Positions 62,240 to 64,000 of a stretch of DNA of 64,000 bases are shown here, one piece after another. The position numbers were made by a program, and so were the translations under genes. How positions within the stretch are numbered: the first letter of the stretch is position 1; every line of letters starts with the position of its first letter. The notes under the pieces are model-generated. The model worked only from the letters and a program-made list of their open reading frames with translations. It searched no databases and was not told the origin of the DNA. The stretch is from JAJCYK01 sp965224285 (lineage in GTDB: Bacteria > Bacteroidota > Bacteroidia > Cytophagales > Cyclobacteriaceae): positions 1,860,001 to 1,924,000 of the forward strand of contig OZ245043.1 in the NCBI GenBank assembly GCA_965224285.1. The letters are read 5' to 3'.

Positions 62240-62257
62240 AACTTACATCTGTAAGTT
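62240..62257. repeat. Inverted repeat AACTTAC-ATCT-GTAAGTT
   Basis: Perfect 7 bp arms with a 4-base loop, 58 bp after the DUF885 stop and upstream of the kinase promoter element. It has no T run on the minus strand, so it is a poor terminator and could be an operator. Confidence 0.4.
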
Positions 62258-62314
62258 TTGGGGGCCTTTGAAATTACCTGGAAAACGTGGCCCCATCTTA
62301 GTTAACCATTTGAT

Positions 62315-64000
62315 CTACTGATGTTTGTCTACGAAGTCGATCACTAATTCCTCTAAAAGAGGCAGGGTAAGGGTTCCTTGAGATAATATCAGGTCATGGA
62401 ATTTCCTAAGGTCGAAATTTGCACCCAATGCTTTTCGGGCATACTGTCGTAACTCTTTGATTTTCAATTCTCCCATCTTGTAAGAAAGGGCCTGGCCGGG
62501 CCAGCCGATATAGCGGTCGGTCTCTGTGGTTATCTCATGGTCGGAAAGAGCGGTGTGGGCTTGTAAATATTCAATTACCTGATCCCTGGTCCAGCCAAAT
62601 GCATGAATCCCGGTATCTACCACCAGCCGGCAGGCTCGCCACATTTCATAGGTCAACCGGCCAAATTCCATGTAGGGATCCGTGTACATGCTCATTTCCT
62701 TTCCTAAATATTCCGAATACAGGCCCCAGCCTTCACCAAAAGCCGATATGTAAAGGTTTTTGCGAAAGAGTGAAAATCCCTCAAGTTCCTGGGAGAGGGC
62801 AATTTGTAAATGATGCCCGGGTACCGCCTCGTGCAAAGTCAAAGCCGGGAGTACATACAGGGGTCTGCTGGGTAGGTTATAGGTATTCACCCAGTAATAA
62901 CCCGGTTGTTGACTTCGTATATCTGCCGGCACATACCTACCACCGGTATACTTAGGAGCCAGGTGCGCTGGTACCGGCGCTACTCCGTAGGGCTGCCGAG
63001 GCAGATTTTCGAAAAACATGGGCAGGGCGGCATCTGCCTTTTTGGCCAACCAGGAAGCATATTGCAATAAGTGCTCTGGGGTAGCAGCGTAATACGAGTT
63101 ATCCGTTTTCAAATGGTGGATAAATCCCGTCAGGTCCTCACCAAATCCCAGCTCTCTGACGATATCCAACATTTGACTCCTGATGCGTGAGACTTCTTTT
63201 AAACCTAATTGATGAACCTGCTTCGCATCAGTTGACAGGGTGGTGTAGTGCTCAATGCGCTGTTGATAATAGGCTTTTCCCTGGGGAAGCTCTGAAGCTC
63301 CCAGGGTGTTTCTAGCAGCTGGAATATATTCATTTTCCATAAACTCCCCGAAGCCCCTATACCCCTCAACTACCTGCTGAATAGCTAAAGCAGCTCTAAT
63401 TATTAAGCTATCATGCTGGGTGGCGGTAATTATCGAGGGCAACTCCCGGAACGGTTTAAAGAATTGACTTTGCCGGTGATCTTCCACCAAATGGGTGTTA
63501 TAGGTTACTTCATAGCCATTAAAAATAACCTGAGGCTGGGTCATTCCCAGCTTTATCCCTTCCCTCAGAAGATGGATGTGTTCATCAACATAGCGGGGGA
63601 ATTCTTCAAGTCGCCTGATATAATTCTGGTAGTCCTTTATAGTATTGAATGGCATTTGGGTCGGCAGAAAGGAAAACCGGATATGAAATCCCCCGTCTGC
63701 GGATAAGGGAATGAGGTGGCCGTTAAATCGTATAGTAGCCAGGTCATCCTTCAACTGATAATGGATAAGTTGATATTCAATGCGGCGGTCCGGAGAAAAG
63801 TTGTAATCCTGCCACTGACTTAGGACGGTCAGTAAAGAATCATAAATAGCCGCCCTCCTACTATAATCTTCTAAGGTGTAGGAACCAACACGATCATTAA
63901 ACTGATGATGACCCACAGATGTAGCCCATAATGGAAATTCCTTAAGTTGATACTCCCAGTAAAACCGGACCAGCTCCGGGAGCAGTGAATCTGGGTGTTG
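62315..64000 (-). CDS. DUF885 family metallopeptidase-like protein, partial at right edge
   Basis: The open frame runs through the GTG at 63916 to the right edge, where it reads LKEFPLWATSVGHHQFNDR, the classic N-terminal motif of DUF885, so the true start is outside the window. About 561 residues are present. The zinc motif HEAVPGHH (near 62820) and the downstream Glu in FGEGWGLYSEYLG are intact, as are GGRYVPAD and WPGQALSYKMGELKI. The family contains carboxypeptidase-like enzymes with signal or lipoprotein leaders; that part is not visible here. Confidence 0.9.
   Translation of the reverse strand, partial: QHPDSLLPELVRFYWEYQLKEFPLWATSVGHHQFNDRVGSYTLEDYSRRAAIYDSLLTVLSQWQDYNFSPDRRIEYQLIHYQLKDDLATIRFNGHLIPLSADGGFHIRFSFLPTQMPFNTIKDYQNYIRRLEEFPRYVDEHIHLLREGIKLGMTQPQVIFNGYEVTYNTHLVEDHRQSQFFKPFRELPSIITATQHDSLIIRAALAIQQVVEGYRGFGEFMENEYIPAARNTLGASELPQGKAYYQQRIEHYTTLSTDAKQVHQLGLKEVSRIRSQMLDIVRELGFGEDLTGFIHHLKTDNSYYAATPEHLLQYASWLAKKADAALPMFFENLPRQPYGVAPVPAHLAPKYTGGRYVPADIRSQQPGYYWVNTYNLPSRPLYVLPALTLHEAVPGHHLQIALSQELEGFSLFRKNLYISAFGEGWGLYSEYLGKEMSMYTDPYMEFGRLTYEMWRACRLVVDTGIHAFGWTRDQVIEYLQAHTALSDHEITTETDRYIGWPGQALSYKMGELKIKELRQYARKALGANFDLRKFHDLILSQGTLTLPLLEELVIDFVDKHQ

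Noticed and set aside
63916..63916. GTG as true start of the DUF885 gene
   Set aside because: The frame stays open to the window edge and the upstream residues match the family N-terminal motif, so the GTG is internal.

Overview
The window looks like a piece of a Bacteroidota chromosome, most likely of the order Cytophagales or a close relative. Lineage-typical families support this: DUF4835, DUF2851, an omega-like RNA polymerase subunit between bamD and coaBC, an AddAB-type helicase-nuclease pair, an LDH-like malate dehydrogenase, a Na+-translocating NADH:quinone reductase, many short Cys-anchored lipoproteins, and promoters of the TTG / TAnnTTTG type instead of clear Shine-Dalgarno or sigma70 boxes. 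Placement below the phylum is inference. Gene density is high except for one 1.5 kb gene-free island.

Layout. 1-1230: 3' part lost at the left edge, a BNR/sortilin-like secreted protein. 1298-6797 (minus): a tight run of a 916-residue membrane-anchored protein of unknown function, an MscS-type channel and a cystathionine gamma-synthase/lyase. 6905-10098: a monoglyceride-lipase-like hydrolase, mdh and tilS. 10173-18483 (plus): an OstA/LptA-like envelope protein, then bamD, omega, coaBC, DUF4835, recN, fabI and ispE. 18480-21574 (minus): tgt, an LptF/G permease and a DMT transporter. 21632-24007 (plus): a glycosyltransferase, an ECF sigma factor and rsmG. 24123-29366 (plus): dnaE, trxA and fba. 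29376-37051 (minus): a lipoprotein hydrolase, addB, addA and DUF502. 37149-41723 (minus): nqrABCDE without nqrF. 41856-43631 (minus): ispH, cmk and an unlisted 42-residue lipoprotein. 43713-47044: adenine deaminase and three small or unknown genes. 47221-56527 (minus): trhO, a NeuD-like acetyltransferase, a polytopic membrane protein, DUF2851, pyrF, lolA, ftsK and pyrD. 56570-58935 (plus): a membrane protein and a lipoprotein amidohydrolase. 58936-60454: non-coding repeat island. 60455-62154 (minus): a MASE1 histidine kinase broken by a single-base homopolymer deletion. 62315-64000 (minus): a DUF885 peptidase-like protein running off the right edge.

Function as a set. Most genes are housekeeping: envelope biogenesis (BamD, OstA/LptA-like, LptF/G, LolA), DNA replication, repair and segregation (DnaE, RecN, AddAB, FtsK), tRNA modification (TilS, Tgt, TrhO), isoprenoid synthesis (IspE, IspH), pyrimidine synthesis (PyrF, PyrD, Cmk), coenzyme A, fatty acids and Na+ energetics.

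I did not find a clear new defence or mobile system. The parts that deserve a second look are the inverted-repeat island at 59167-60408, the split kinase, the nqr operon lacking nqrF, the 42-residue lipoprotein, and the 916-residue protein coupled to an MscS channel. Several computed starts use TTG or GTG upstream of a better ATG, and I give the start I prefer. No rRNA, tRNA, CRISPR array or intact insertion sequence was seen.
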